A DNA stretch of 64,000 nucleotides. It comes from Massariosphaeria phaeospora (lineage: Eukaryota > Ascomycota > Dothideomycetes > Pleosporales). The number at the start of each line of letters is the position of its first letter. Positions within the stretch are counted from its first letter, which is position 1. Of the stretch, positions 33,752 to 45,600 are shown one piece after another. Location of the stretch: positions 372,001 through 436,000 of the forward strand of contig JAADJZ010000023.1 of NCBI GenBank assembly GCA_011032825.1, given 5' to 3'. The notes under the pieces were generated by a model. It was not told the origin of the DNA. It searched no databases and saw only the letters and a program-made list of their open reading frames with translations. The translations under genes were made by a program, and so were the position numbers.

Positions 33752-35858
33752 CTAGAACAAAACTATACTTTGCTGCTCTACAGGCTCCTCCATACTAACG
33801 TAGTAATTATAGTCGTTTTTCTCCTTGAAGTTCGCTAGAGTCATGTGGCCGACGCGTTCAAAGTGATTATCGCCCGAAGCCCGTCGTCGCAGTAGCAGGC
33901 CTTCCGCATAGCGACCCTTTCCGAGTCCGATGAGATCGCAGGCGCATTCGAATACCAGTATGGTAGTGAGGTCATCCTGGTACGGATAGACGACATTCGG
34001 ATCGTCGAGGACGACCCTACATAATGTTGTCAAGGTCCCCAGCCCACGGCTTATGGAACCGTTACGGATTACAAAACCGCCGTAATCGGGCCCTTTTGAA
34101 GATACCTTGCAAGTGACTTGCAAGGGTTTGCCTTTCAAGGTCAGTGAAGCAGGCCGGGGTTGGCTTGACTCGGACTCTGAGCCGCCGGCATCGATGTGTT
34201 CAAACGTAACTCTGTCCCTGTGGTTAGGACACTCTAGATGGCCTAGGTAATCAGTCGGATGAACTGCACGCCCGAAGTGGGCCCAGCTCCAAGTTGGAGC
34301 TTGCCACTTGTGTGTATCTTGAATGCCAGGCTGAATTGAACTATCCAGCCTTCGCTGCCACATTAGTTCCACCAAGAGGTAGCTTTCCCACAGGCCGCAA
34401 ATGAGTTTGTCGCCTGTAATTCTAGAAATAGTTTGTGCAATGCCGTTGACAGCGAGAAGCCTGTCACTTTTGCGAGAGATGGAGCAGTTCGTATAGTTCC
34501 TTATAAACTCGAGCCAATCTTCTTGTAGGTTATGTCGCCATGATGTATCCCTTGGGACCTGTTCAGGCACCAGCCAACTTTTGATTCGTTGACCATCGTC
34601 GCCGAAGCGCCACGGTTTTAAAGCCGCGGGTAGAGCGATTGGGAAGAGTTCGCTAGCTCTGTTCTCGTTGCATTCCCAGAAAATCTGGGAACTTGTGAAG
34701 TGCATAATCCTTCTCGAAAGGAACCTTTCTTGCTGGACCCAAGCTCTCTGATTCAGTGGCCCTTTCTCCACCTCGTCCTGCCATTGAGTGGGCGGAAAGA
34801 CAACATACTTGCCGGGTCTAAGGAAACTATTCATCCTCCAAAGCCAGGGCAGTTTTAGGTCGACCCAAAAAGGGGCTACAGCGTTCAAGGCACGTTCGAA
34901 GGATAAACCCACCGAGCAGTTATACGCGCCGGTGGCTGCTATGTTACAGGTGGCGTGGAAATAGACTTCGGCCATCTTGGTCGCTTCTCTCTGCCAGTCT
35001 TCTAGGTTGTCTTGGAATATGCACATGCTGTCGATCCAGATATACGGAACCTCGAGATATATGCATATAACAATGGCGTCGCGGAAGGTCTTCGGCAGTT
35101 CCTGTATAGTAACCCCTTCCCTTAGAGAAACTTCAGACTGGGCCGTTAGTTTTAGTGGCTGAAAACCGCCCCAGCAATGGCTAAGCGTGAAGTAGTCACC
35201 CGAAGTTAAGTTACTCCCAGCTACAAGACGCACCTGGGAGCGCCTGGCTCCGCTGATGGCGAGCAATCGACTAGGGTACTTTCGACGAGCATTCAGCGAC
35301 TTCCGGTTGCACAGCTCATGGTGGTCGAGACATTCTGAGTATTTGGACTTCAAAAACTCGACGGATGTATCGGTTACAGTAACAGTAGAGAGGTGGGTTG
35401 ACCAGGATATGTCCTGCGTATCTTCGGTATTTAGAAGGTTTCTAATGGTTTGAATAAGGTGACACTTACATTCAAGCCTTATCATTGGTAGTTTAAAACA
35501 TCAATCTTTTTATCGTGCCTCTACTCAAATAGGATAGGTCGATGGACAGTTGTGGATTGGTGCTGGAACCCGGACATGCCGTATAAGTATAATGAATGTC
35601 CCTCAACCTCAACTCCAATCCACTGTTATCTGGCCGTTGAAGAAAACGTGTATGCCGTGCCCAGATGAGAGAACATACGCAGCAAAGTGTTGGTTTCAGC
35701 GACTGCACACAATCCGAATCTAAAAGAACACTCTTGAAGCAGTTCTCTGGCAGATCTTCTTGATGGAAGATACGGGTACAGTTAGAGCAAAGTTTTCCTA
35801 GTTCGTGGGGCACATTGTTGTGAACATTGTTGGAGTTTTGCCATGCGGATTCTTCCAT
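33752..35858 (-). pseudogene. HET-domain (heterokaryon incompatibility) gene, probably frameshifted
   Basis: The main frame (33752-35485) holds a complete HET domain: YFTLSHCWGGFQPLKLT, then PKTFRDAIVICIYLEVPYIWIDSMCIFQDNLEDWQREATKMAEVY and RAWVQQERFLSRRIMHF. An upstream frame starting at 35858 (MEESAWQN) carries the usual Cys-containing N-terminal segment (CSNC, CCVC) and ends in a stop at 35493, just short of the main frame. If one base were missing in the A run at 35,495-35,498, the upstream frame would continue as KLPMIRLE into a good donor (GTAAGT near 35,470), and an intron would join the HET domain. So either a one-base insertion breaks the gene or an unusual splice rescues it. HET proteins trigger cell death after fusion of unlike strains. 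Confidence 0.72.
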
Positions 35859-36823
35859 GGTAGATGGAGTCGTAACGGGACCGTAGACCTGAAGTGCTGA
35901 CACTGACAAATAACTCCTGCAAAATCTCGATTCGTACCGGCCTCCTTTCCTGCTGTTGCATGAAAGTCGATGGTGCTCTATCCAACCCCAAATCAGGCTG
36001 GCCGTCGTCGCGCTCGCCTCGTGCACCCTGTGGTTCTGTTGTCAGCCTTATCGAACAGTCGCGAGTGTTCAACACAGTCGTCTTATCCGTCAAGAAGCAG
36101 AAAAGAAATAGCGGTGAAATGTAATATGGGAACGATGGAAGATAAAGGAATCAGAGTGATGAGGCAGTGTCGTCATCGTGGACGGCAGCCTGGAGTTTGG
36201 AAGTAGGAGCGACCCGTCTGTACCACCTGCCTCCGGCGCGGGGTAAGGCAATCTCAGCCTCACCAATCGAAGCACCACGCACCAACGGCTGGTCTCTATC
36301 GAAAAGAGAGCCCTGCAACAAGCTCATCGAACAGCTAGCAGCTTACAAAGTGTACCGATCTCACGCTGCAGTGCACACACACAACATCACCAACCCACCA
36401 TTCTAATAAAAGGGTATATTTCAGTCCCAAAGCAGACTACCTAAACTGAGCCAGCTAAACAATCACAGAGAAAAGGCCTGAAAGCGCGAGAAGAAAATGA
36501 AAACCTTCAGGATCATAGCTGGATACAGACATACACGGCATTCATTACTCGTCTCGTCTCGTTCCGTCTTCATCCTTCCATGAGTAGGAACCAGCTCAGC
36601 TGGACGATCATGGGGGAGAGGAACAGGCGATGGTTAGACCACAGGACCAAGAAGCATCCTGAAGAAAATAGAAAGTGTACCGTGGTTGCCCTGATGCTGG
36701 AAAATTATATGGGGGGAGCATTGTGCGACGGGGACGAAGTCGGACAGGAGGGAGGAATAGCGTAACTTGTGATGGGAGGTTTGTCTCAGGATAAGCTCAT
36801 CGTAGAGTCTTTCGGTCGTCTTC
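35859..36823. other. Intergenic, no gene recognised
   Basis: About 960 bp between the HET gene 5' end and the 3' end of the large repeat protein. Short frames only. The side near 35,900 should hold the HET gene promoter. Confidence 0.5.
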
Positions 36824-39800
36824 CTACAACTCGTCTCTCACTCGTTGCGTTGCTTCGGTGACAGCGCTTGAGACGCTGCTTGCCGCGCCCTCAGCGCCCT
36901 TCGCAGCGTTGGCATATATCTCGCTGATTCGGGCGTTCGCTGCCTCCACTGCTGCTGCGATTCTGTTGCTCGCACTTTCTACAGCACCCTGCTCTGGTCC
37001 ATATATAGCTGAGCTGATAGCCGAGGCTGCATCTGCGGCCTTATCGCCCACGACGGAGGAAACAGAACTGTATGCGCTTCCGACACCGCTTGTCGCTGAC
37101 GCAGCATAGCCAGTCGGGGTTGGAGTACCGAAAATGGCTTGGCTGATGGCCGCTTGTGCACTTGCTGCTACTGCCGTGAAACTATCCTGGGCTTGCTTTG
37201 TTCCGTACACGGCCTCACTGGCCTTGGACTGAACAGAGGAATAGGCGCTCGCAATCGAGTCACTAGCCTGCTCTACATTTCCCTTCGTCGTTCCGTAAAC
37301 AGCCACGGAGGCACTCTCCACTGCCAAGTTGATCTGGTCGCTGGCTTGACTGAGGATAGTCTCAATGGCAGGCGGGGGTGTAAATATGGAGCTGACAACA
37401 GATGAAGCAGAGGCATACGCATCGGCCGCATATGATGTTGCTGAGTCGTAGCCCTCACTAGCGTAGGATCCAACCGCTTCCGCATTTTGACTGGCGTAAG
37501 AGTTTACTGACGACACAACGGCTGGTATAGCGATGTAATAAGCGGATGAGAACCGGTTCATGACACTTTCTGTGAAGTCCGGTTCTCTCCCAACCACCAG
37601 CTCGGAAATCAGGGCTTGCACGGCGGCATATTGCTCCCCTGCCTGCGCAGTAGCTTGCGCACCGTACGCACCAACTTGTGAGTACACAGACTCAGCCCAA
37701 GGTGTGGGGGCTCCGTAGACTTGGTTGCTTGCTTTGGCGATCAGAGCTTCCCAGTTGTGGCTAGCTTGAGAGGCGACAGACTCAGTCCAAGGAGTCTCGG
37801 TACCCACGACGCTGGAGCTCGCTTGCGAAGCTAAAGATCCGGCTGCTTCGCTGACCCTTGAAGCGGCGGATTGGGCAGAGTTGGAAGCTCCAGAAGCCAC
37901 GGATTCGGCCCAAGGAGTCTCCGATCCGACCACGCTGGAGCTGACCTGGGATGCAACTGATGCGGCAGATTCCGACGCTACAGAGGCAAGAGAAGCGATC
38001 GTGCCTTGCTCTGGACCGTAGACAGCACTCGAAGCAGCACCGATGAATTCCGAGTACCGAGCATGGGCAAGTCCGATAGCCTCATAATACTGTCGGCGCG
38101 GGCCGTCTAGGGCTGATGTTGGTTGCGAAGAGAATTGGGCGGTGGCTTGGCTGAGCCCTTCAGACAATCTTGAAGCGGCGATTGAGGAAACAGACTCGAA
38201 ATATCCCTGAGTAGGTCCCGCTGCGTAGCTCTTCATAGAGTCAGTATACTGCAACGCCACCTGGAGTCTCTCGCTTGCAGCGGCCACAGAGTCTGAATAG
38301 GCCTTTTCTACGAAGGACAGCATAGTCTCATGCGCAGGCTTGGGTGTACCGGATACCAACTCAGACAGCTGAGACTTGGCGTTCGAATATTGTTCGTTGG
38401 CGATGCTGATAGCATTGTTGTATCGGGAGCTGGCCAGGTTCTGTACCGTCTTGATTACCGCTGTAGGGGTAGGGGTGCCATAAATGGCATACGAAGCGCT
38501 GCAGAGCAATTAGCAAGGACAATCTACTGTAGGAGCTCAACTTACGCGGTGAAGGCTTGCGCAAATTTATCAGAGGCAACACTGGTTGCACTTTCAACAG
38601 CAGGCTGATCAGTGCCATACAAGGCAGTGGAGGCGGCTGCAAGGGCCTTAGCATATTGACCGCTCGCCAACGACGTGACGGATTCTATAGATCCTTGTGT
38701 CTTTGCGGGTCCAAAAAGTGCCTCGCTAACAGCCCTGCTGATATCGGCAGCTCGGTCTCCAGCTTCGGCGGCGACATTCTGTACCTTCTCCGTATACGTG
38801 TCATCATCATCATCGTCAATGGGCTCGTCGAAGACAACTTGTTTAGCTTCAGCAAGGACTTGTGCCATTGCTCCACCCATGACCTTCTTGGGCGCTTGGG
38901 AGGCCGATGCAGCCGCCTGTTGGGCCTTCTTTTTGCCTTCTTCTGCTACCGCCTCGACCTTCTCCGCGGCTTGGGACGCACCACTCTTGACGTTGAATGC
39001 GCCCCCAACGACAGCTTCAGAAGCTTTCGAGGAAGCCGCACTCGCCTGGCGCTTCACCTCTGACGCTACACTCTCCGTAGCTGGAGGTTTGGTACCGATG
39101 ATAGATTCAGACAACTTCGACGAGACTTCAGAGATCGAAGCCTTTGCGACAGAGACGACGCTCTCAGTGGCCGGTGTCTCAGATCCCAGGACGGCTTCGG
39201 AGGCTTTCGAAGCGACTCCTTCAACATTCTCAACCGCCTCCTGAGCAGCCTTGAACGCTCTTGCAGGAACCTTCTTGTCCGCGAAGTCGTCACTGGTATC
39301 CTCAGCCCAGATTTTCCATCTTGACACATCTTTCAAGCGGACAAGTTCGCTGACCATTTCTGATGCTACCGTCATGGCTTTGTCTTCCAAATTCTTGGCC
39401 TCCTCATGTGCGGTCTTCAGTCCTTCATGTTTGGATCCAACGGCTTCAACTTCTGCTTGCCACTCTGTCAGTGTGTTCCTCAGCTTGTGATAGTTCTGCC
39501 AGTCCTTGTAGGTCACACCGTCAGTCCATGCCCAGCGCATTCCCACTTCCTGGAGGCCCAGTCCATGAATCTTGCCAAGGACATCGAGAGTACTCTTGAC
39601 GGCCGCCTTGACGAGACTGTCAGTTTCTTGATCGTACGAAGCTTTCCACGACCGAACAGCCTGGGCTTTCCCCTTCACCGAAAGTCCAAGTTCGCGGGTC
39701 TTTGCCACGCTCTTTTCGTAGGCGGCTTCTAGATCTTGCTCTTTCGCGTCTTCTGGGAGGCCCTTAACAGTCTGCTTGATGAATTGTTTGAATCGCGCAA

Positions 39801-41391
39801 CAGTCGACTCGGCTGACTCTTCAAGCTGGACAACGAGAGCCGCACCGTGCCCATGTATCCCATGCTCAACCTGCCGTTTCGTGATTTCCGAAACTCGCTG
39901 TTCTAGATCTTCAGCACCTTTATCAGCCGCGACGGCAAACTTGCTCTGCCACTTTCGAAGATCATCGTTCAGTGCCTGCCTGAGTTCAGCACCAGTGAGC
40001 TTTGGTGCCGGAGGTCGTGTTGCCGTTTTCACAGTTTCTGAGGTCGACGTCGACTGAGTACTTGACGAATCCGCGCCAAAAAAATCATCCAGCACTCCCC
40101 ATCCAGCCTTCGTACTTGTTGTAGATGGACTAGCCACTGTAGGTGTAATCTCAGTAGGATCGGCAATGACTGGGCTGTATAACGTCAGAGCGAGAAGGAA
40201 GATGAGTATGGAATACTAACGTCTCGGAATCTACAGCCTCAGCGGAACCCACAGATTCAGCGGAATCCACAGCTTCAGCGACTGACTCCACTTTCTGCTG
40301 ATCTTTGTAACGCCCAAGCCGTTCACTAATCCGGACGAGCTGAGGCTCGACATTGGCTCCATACAGTACACGTACCTGCGGCCACAGAGTCCGGCTGATG
40401 AAAGCCCAGCCAGCATCCCTGCCATAACGGACATAAGGGAAGACGAGGTGAGTCACGATATGGTTACCGTACGCATACCCCTGGAGAGCGTATGGGTGTA
40501 CGGCTTCATAGCTTGGGAGTATAGTGAGATGGTAGATCTCAGCCAAACTGTCCTTTGTCTGCTCGTAGTAAGGAGCGACCATGTCTGATCCTTGCTTCAC
40601 ATGTGGTCCAAGATGTACGTTGTACTGGGCTTTCACCTTGTTCTGGGCATTGTGCAACTGTGGGCTGACTGTCCTGGCCCACTCCGCTTCAGCATATTTT
40701 TGCGCTTGGTCAACTCGATGAGCGCCATACGTGGCATATTTGTCCTTCGTGAAAGTGGCTACTGGAGAGTATATCTCCTTATCAAAACCATCGACATAGG
40801 GCTGGACCTTTTCGACTTGTGGAGCAACGTATGTCTGGTAGTACGGATCGAGGTAGGGCGTCGCATAGGAACGAGCGTGTAGGTATGGTTTGCAAACTCG
40901 TGGAGAAGTCTCAGAGATCTGTGTGAGAGACGAGGGACACCTGAAGAGAGCGGTGACGATGAGGTACCATGATAAGAGCCTGTCGCGCGTTAGTATATGG
41001 ATACAAGGCCGACCTGCCATGATGAAATCCTCCCAAGCTAATTCACATTGTGAAATCACACCCAAGCGAGCCTGGCACTGAGCTCCAGCCACACGACAAG
41101 TTCGGGATACAACGAAGCTTTTGGAGAAAAGTCGTACCTTCCGACGATACCGGTGAAGGTCCTCCCGGTGGACTTCTGTGGCCTAGCCTGCTTTGCCTGC
41201 CGCGTCATCGGTCCGGACTTGCTTGGGCTCTCTAGCTTTCCATTAACATGACCGTTGAGTTGACCGTTCAGATGGCCATTCAGGTCCCCGTTCATGTGGC
41301 CGTTTGGGTTGCCGTTGAGCGAGCCGTTGAGGGAGCCGTTCTGGCCGGATTTCTTGGGCTTCTTCGCCCGACCATTTGTCTGCGCAGACAT
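36824..41391 (-). CDS. Large amphipathic-repeat protein (labelled 'hoxa13' in some fungi)
   Basis: Four exons (41138-41391, 40221-40979, 38546-40174, 36824-38498), 1,438 aa. Layout: a basic N-terminus with an Asn-Gly repeat (NGHL/NGQL/NGHV), a hydrophobic segment (LLSWYLIVTALF) near residue 90, then Tyr/Pro-rich apolipoprotein-like repeats (YYQTYVAPQVEKVQPYV...), a central helical domain (WQSKFAVAADKGAEDLEQRV ... WRAW-like aromatic residues), and a C-terminal half with about 18 loose repeats around G-[TSP]-x-x-P-x-x-E-[ST]-V separated by Ala/Ser-rich helices. From memory, relatives in other ascomycetes carry the name 'transcription factor hoxa13', but no homeobox is visible. Lipid-surface or membrane association is my inference. 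An alternative start at 41,529 adds 46 residues. The first intron shows a TACTAAC branch site. Divergent from Doa10. Confidence 0.85.
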
Positions 41392-42636
41392 GGCTGCAGC
41401 AGGGGAGACAGCGTTCCCGCCTATGGTTGTCGTGGTGGTGGAGTGCCGATGGCTGCTCGTGTGATGTGGGTTCTTTCGGCCGTTGCGGCGGTCAAGGGTG
41501 TAGCGACGGACTTTGTCTGCTGCATCCATCAGTGAACAAGCAACACAACGAAGACAGGTGTATAGTCAAGCTTACAATGTCAGAGGCCGGTCTCTGTCTG
41601 GGGTTGGCGGCTGGCAGATGGTGTTGATGGTGGCAGGATGCTCCGTGAAACCCAGATCCCGAGCTCGCGTTCGCAGTCGCAGGGATGATGTAATTGTGCG
41701 AAGCACGTGCAAATAACGCGAACCAAACCTTGGAACGGGATCGAGATCGAAAATCACGGGCGTGCGAGACGCAATATTTACTTGGTAAGACGAGCCGGCG
41801 ACGTACCATTTCCTGTCCAAACAACCAGTCCTGACGTAGGGCACATGAGACAGGCTCGGGCCCGCGCCTTTCGCTGCTGTCCTGGAGCCTCTGGCGGCAG
41901 CTGCGAAGTGCGGCGGGCATCTGCGAGGCCTGCGGAGTGAGAGCCTCATACCTACATGAATATATCCCGTGAGGCAAGCAATTTTGTGTACTCCGTAACT
42001 ACACGGCAGTTATGGAGAGCCCGCCAGACGTTCGATCGCGGCAGCGGCTTCGCCCGTACCTAGTTCTTTGTTCTAGCGGGGTGGTACAAACCTCAAAGGC
42101 GTGGGCGCTTTGCATAGTCTTGCATCGTAGCTACCGTTGAGAAACAATCCATGATTCAGTCTCCAAGCCTGTCTTGCTCAAGTGACAACTCCCTCCGACA
42201 GAGGTCCAGCAAGCAGCGAGAGAACTTGAAGGTGCCCGTTTCGTCCGGACCAGCCCAGCCCAGGGTTCAGCTCCGGGAGTCTCGACACCACCTGCAGCTC
42301 CGATATCTTGGCACGTGCGACATCATCGACGGACCGAGCCCGAGAGCTATCTAGACAATCGGGCGTTCACTTCACCAGCAATTGCACTTTCCCTTCGCCC
42401 TTTCCCCCTTCATCGCTATACCTTTAATTCCATTCTCCATCCCTAATTCGCCGCCGAGCCTCTTTCACCACCCGCTCAACTATCGGCCGCAGCGCGGATT
42501 CGCCGGTTCGACCACCAAGCTTCCGATGCGGCCCTGAACTGTTCCCCAGCGGCTCCTGCTCACTATCGAACGACTGCGCAACCCTCTACTACTTCTACCC
42601 CACTACCCCTTCCCGCCAGCGGTGCGAGAGACAGCT
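41392..42636. promoter_or_regulatory. Divergent region between repeat protein and Doa10
   Basis: 1.2 kb between two divergent genes. Overlapping short frames at 41,492-41,977 have no motif and read like leader sequence. The last 250 bp before 42,637 is C/T-rich (many CCCTTC and TCACC tracts), as in fungal core promoters. No operator recognised. Confidence 0.5.
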
Positions 42637-45600
42637 ATGGCCACCGAAGCTGGGCAGCCTTTCGCTGATGAGCACGATGGACGGGAGGGCCCGGTCACGT
42701 CCACGGACGAGGAGCCTGTAAGTGACACCCGTATGCACTCAACTTCGTTGTTCCATCCAAGTCTCCTTGTACTTCTGCTAATCTGCTACGCAGAACGCCG
42801 AGCCCGAACCCCCGAGTCCGAACACGCCCGACAAAGACGACGTTGACACCTGTCGCATATGCCGAGGTGACGGTACCGCCGACGAACCACTGTTCTACCC
42901 ATGCAAGTGCAGTGGCAGCATCAAATACGTACACCAGGAATGTCTTATGGAGTGGTTGTCCCATTCGCAGAAGAAATACTGCGAACTATGCAAAACACCT
43001 TTCCGCTTTACCAAGCTGTACCATCCTGGCATGCCGACTCGCATCCCAACGTCCGTCTTTATCCGGCGCGCTGCCATTCACGTCCTAAAGCTACTAGTCA
43101 CATGGTGCCGCGCTGTCCTGGTAGTTTCCGTGTGGCTGGTGCTACTTCCCTGGTGTATGCGGCTAGTATGGCGCAGTCTTTTCTGGGTTGGCGATGGCGG
43201 TTGGTCTCGGGAGCTCTATACTGACAAGGCAGGGAGTGACTACCTGTCTCCTGGAATTTCGCCCTGGGATCTAGACGCGGTTCACTCGGCGATTGAATCG
43301 GCAAAAGCCGCCAACACCACTGTCTCCTTACCTATACCTGGCCTGCTGATGCCCTTTTCCCAGACCTTAAACATGAGCGCCGGCGAGCCGACTGTCTGGA
43401 CTTTGGTGAAGCGATTCTTCTTCGGTTTCCCGTACCCGTTATCAGAGCCCTCATCCGGACCAACTACGAACAACACCAATCTCAATACCACTGTAGATAC
43501 TATTGGGACGAGAAACCCGTCTCTACTTTCCGACATACCCTTCTTCCAGTGGTTTCCCTCACAGGCCGCAAACCGCTTCCTCATCGACGTACTCGAAGGC
43601 CAAATAATAACCTTGCTAGTCGTGGTTGCATTCATATTGATCTTCCTGATCCGAGAATGGGTCGTTCAGCAGCAACCTGTAATCAACATGGTTGCAATTG
43701 GCGAAGGCGACGGCGCAGCAGTAATCAGAGACCCTGACCAAGAGGAAGAAGTGCTAGACGGGGGTATCGTAGATGGCGAGGATGCCGCGGATGAGGACGA
43801 GCAGATCGACGACAACAATGCCGACGATACTCCACATGAGCTCGAAGAGACAGAACAGCTGGAGACCCTGATAGGTCCTACGGGCCCCCAGCAATCTTCG
43901 TCTGAATTGCGAAGGCGCGCCAATATGTATAAAATGTTACAGGAAAGCGACGAGATACCAGAGGAATTGAAGCGTGCCATGCAAGCTGGTACGGCCGAGG
44001 ACTTAGTGAGCTTAGTCGAGCGGATGCCAATAGAAGAATCTTTGAAACTCAAGGAACAGCTCATCAAGTTCTCGCAGCGGCTTCGCGACGATCCTCCAGA
44101 CGACCCCTCGGAAGCCACCCAAAACCATGAGGATACAACGGATTTGAGAGCAACGCAGCATGGTACTCCGTCATCTAATGCTTCTTTGAATGAGCCATCA
44201 AGCAGCGTCGCAACAAACTCAGGGCAACCGCTTGAAGAAAGCGGAAATGTGTCGCCAAGTTCCCGCCAAAGACCCGATATGCCGTCTAGGGAGCGGTCTT
44301 CGATTGCCACCGAGATCCGCCGCAGCCTGGAAGAGGGAAACTCATGGTCCTTTGCGAATACCACAAAGGATGTTGAAGAGACACAGAAGCCCAGCGATGA
44401 TGGCAATGTGCCGGAATCTTGGGAAGATGAAGAACCCCGCCTTGCAGAAACTGGTAAATTGGACGAGAGAGCGAGCTCTGAGCAGGATCAAGGTAGCGAA
44501 GACAGTAACGAGAGCTGGCAACAGATACCGGAAATGGAGGATGAAACTCGCGATCAATCAGACGAATTTATGTCGAAGGTTAAAGGCAAGGCCAAGGTTA
44601 CGGACGACAGCTTGGGTTATTCTCCAGACAACACTTTGGCTCCACCCCAAGACGGAGATGAGGTGGCGCCCATGCATACCTCCTCAGGTCAATCAGGAGC
44701 CTTTACACCCACAGCTGCAGTTGATGACGATGACGCCTTATCAATCTCCAGCAGTGGATCCAGCACAGGACGTCAAGAGCCGGAGACCCAAGAAGATCCA
44801 TATACGGCGATTGACGCTGAACAAGAACTAGGATCAGGACAAGAACAGGGTCAGGAACTTGAGCTGGCGTTGGCTGCTCCGCCTCAGGCACGTTTGATAG
44901 ATCGCATGCTAGACTGGCTCTTTGGGGACATAGCCCCTGGCGTTCAGGCTGCCGAGGATGCTGTCAACGATGAGCATGTCGTTCAAGATCTCGCAGACGA
45001 GGCACCATTTGTCCCTTTCATAGCTAATGAGCCGCGAGAGCCTGCAAATCCCATCATACAAGATCCAGATGTTGCGGCTGCGGCTGCGCAAGCGGGGATC
45101 GATCTGAACGATCAAGACGCCATCGACGACGCTGAAGATCTCGAAGGCATCATGGAGCTGATAGGCATGCAAGGTCCACTGACTGGACTATTTCAGAACG
45201 CCATGTTCAGTGCAGTCCTCATTTCTGCTACACTTGCTCTAGCAGTCTGGGTCCCATATCTCTGGGGCAAAGTAGTTCTTTTATTCATGGGCAGCCCTAT
45301 TTCACTTCTTGTCAAGCTTCCTCTTCGGCTCATTGCTATTCTCACGGATTTCGTCGTCGATTTGATTCTTATCGCCGGGGTGGGGTTACTGTTTTGTGTG
45401 GCAGCACTACTCCACATACTACTAAGCTTCTGCCCTGGGAATACAGTCATCGACTATTCTGACGAAGCAGTCAACTTTTTCACCCAGTCCACCTTCTCAA
45501 TCATCCAAAACGCCATATTCAGGATCTCGAAGTCAGTAAGGGAATCGCCTACGCTGCCCCCTGCTGACTATTTTCGGCTATCAATCAACTCACACACAGC

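Noticed and set aside
36824..41391. Homeobox transcription factor label for the large repeat protein
   Set aside because: No homeodomain-like sequence is visible; only amphipathic and Ala/Ser-rich repeats are seen.
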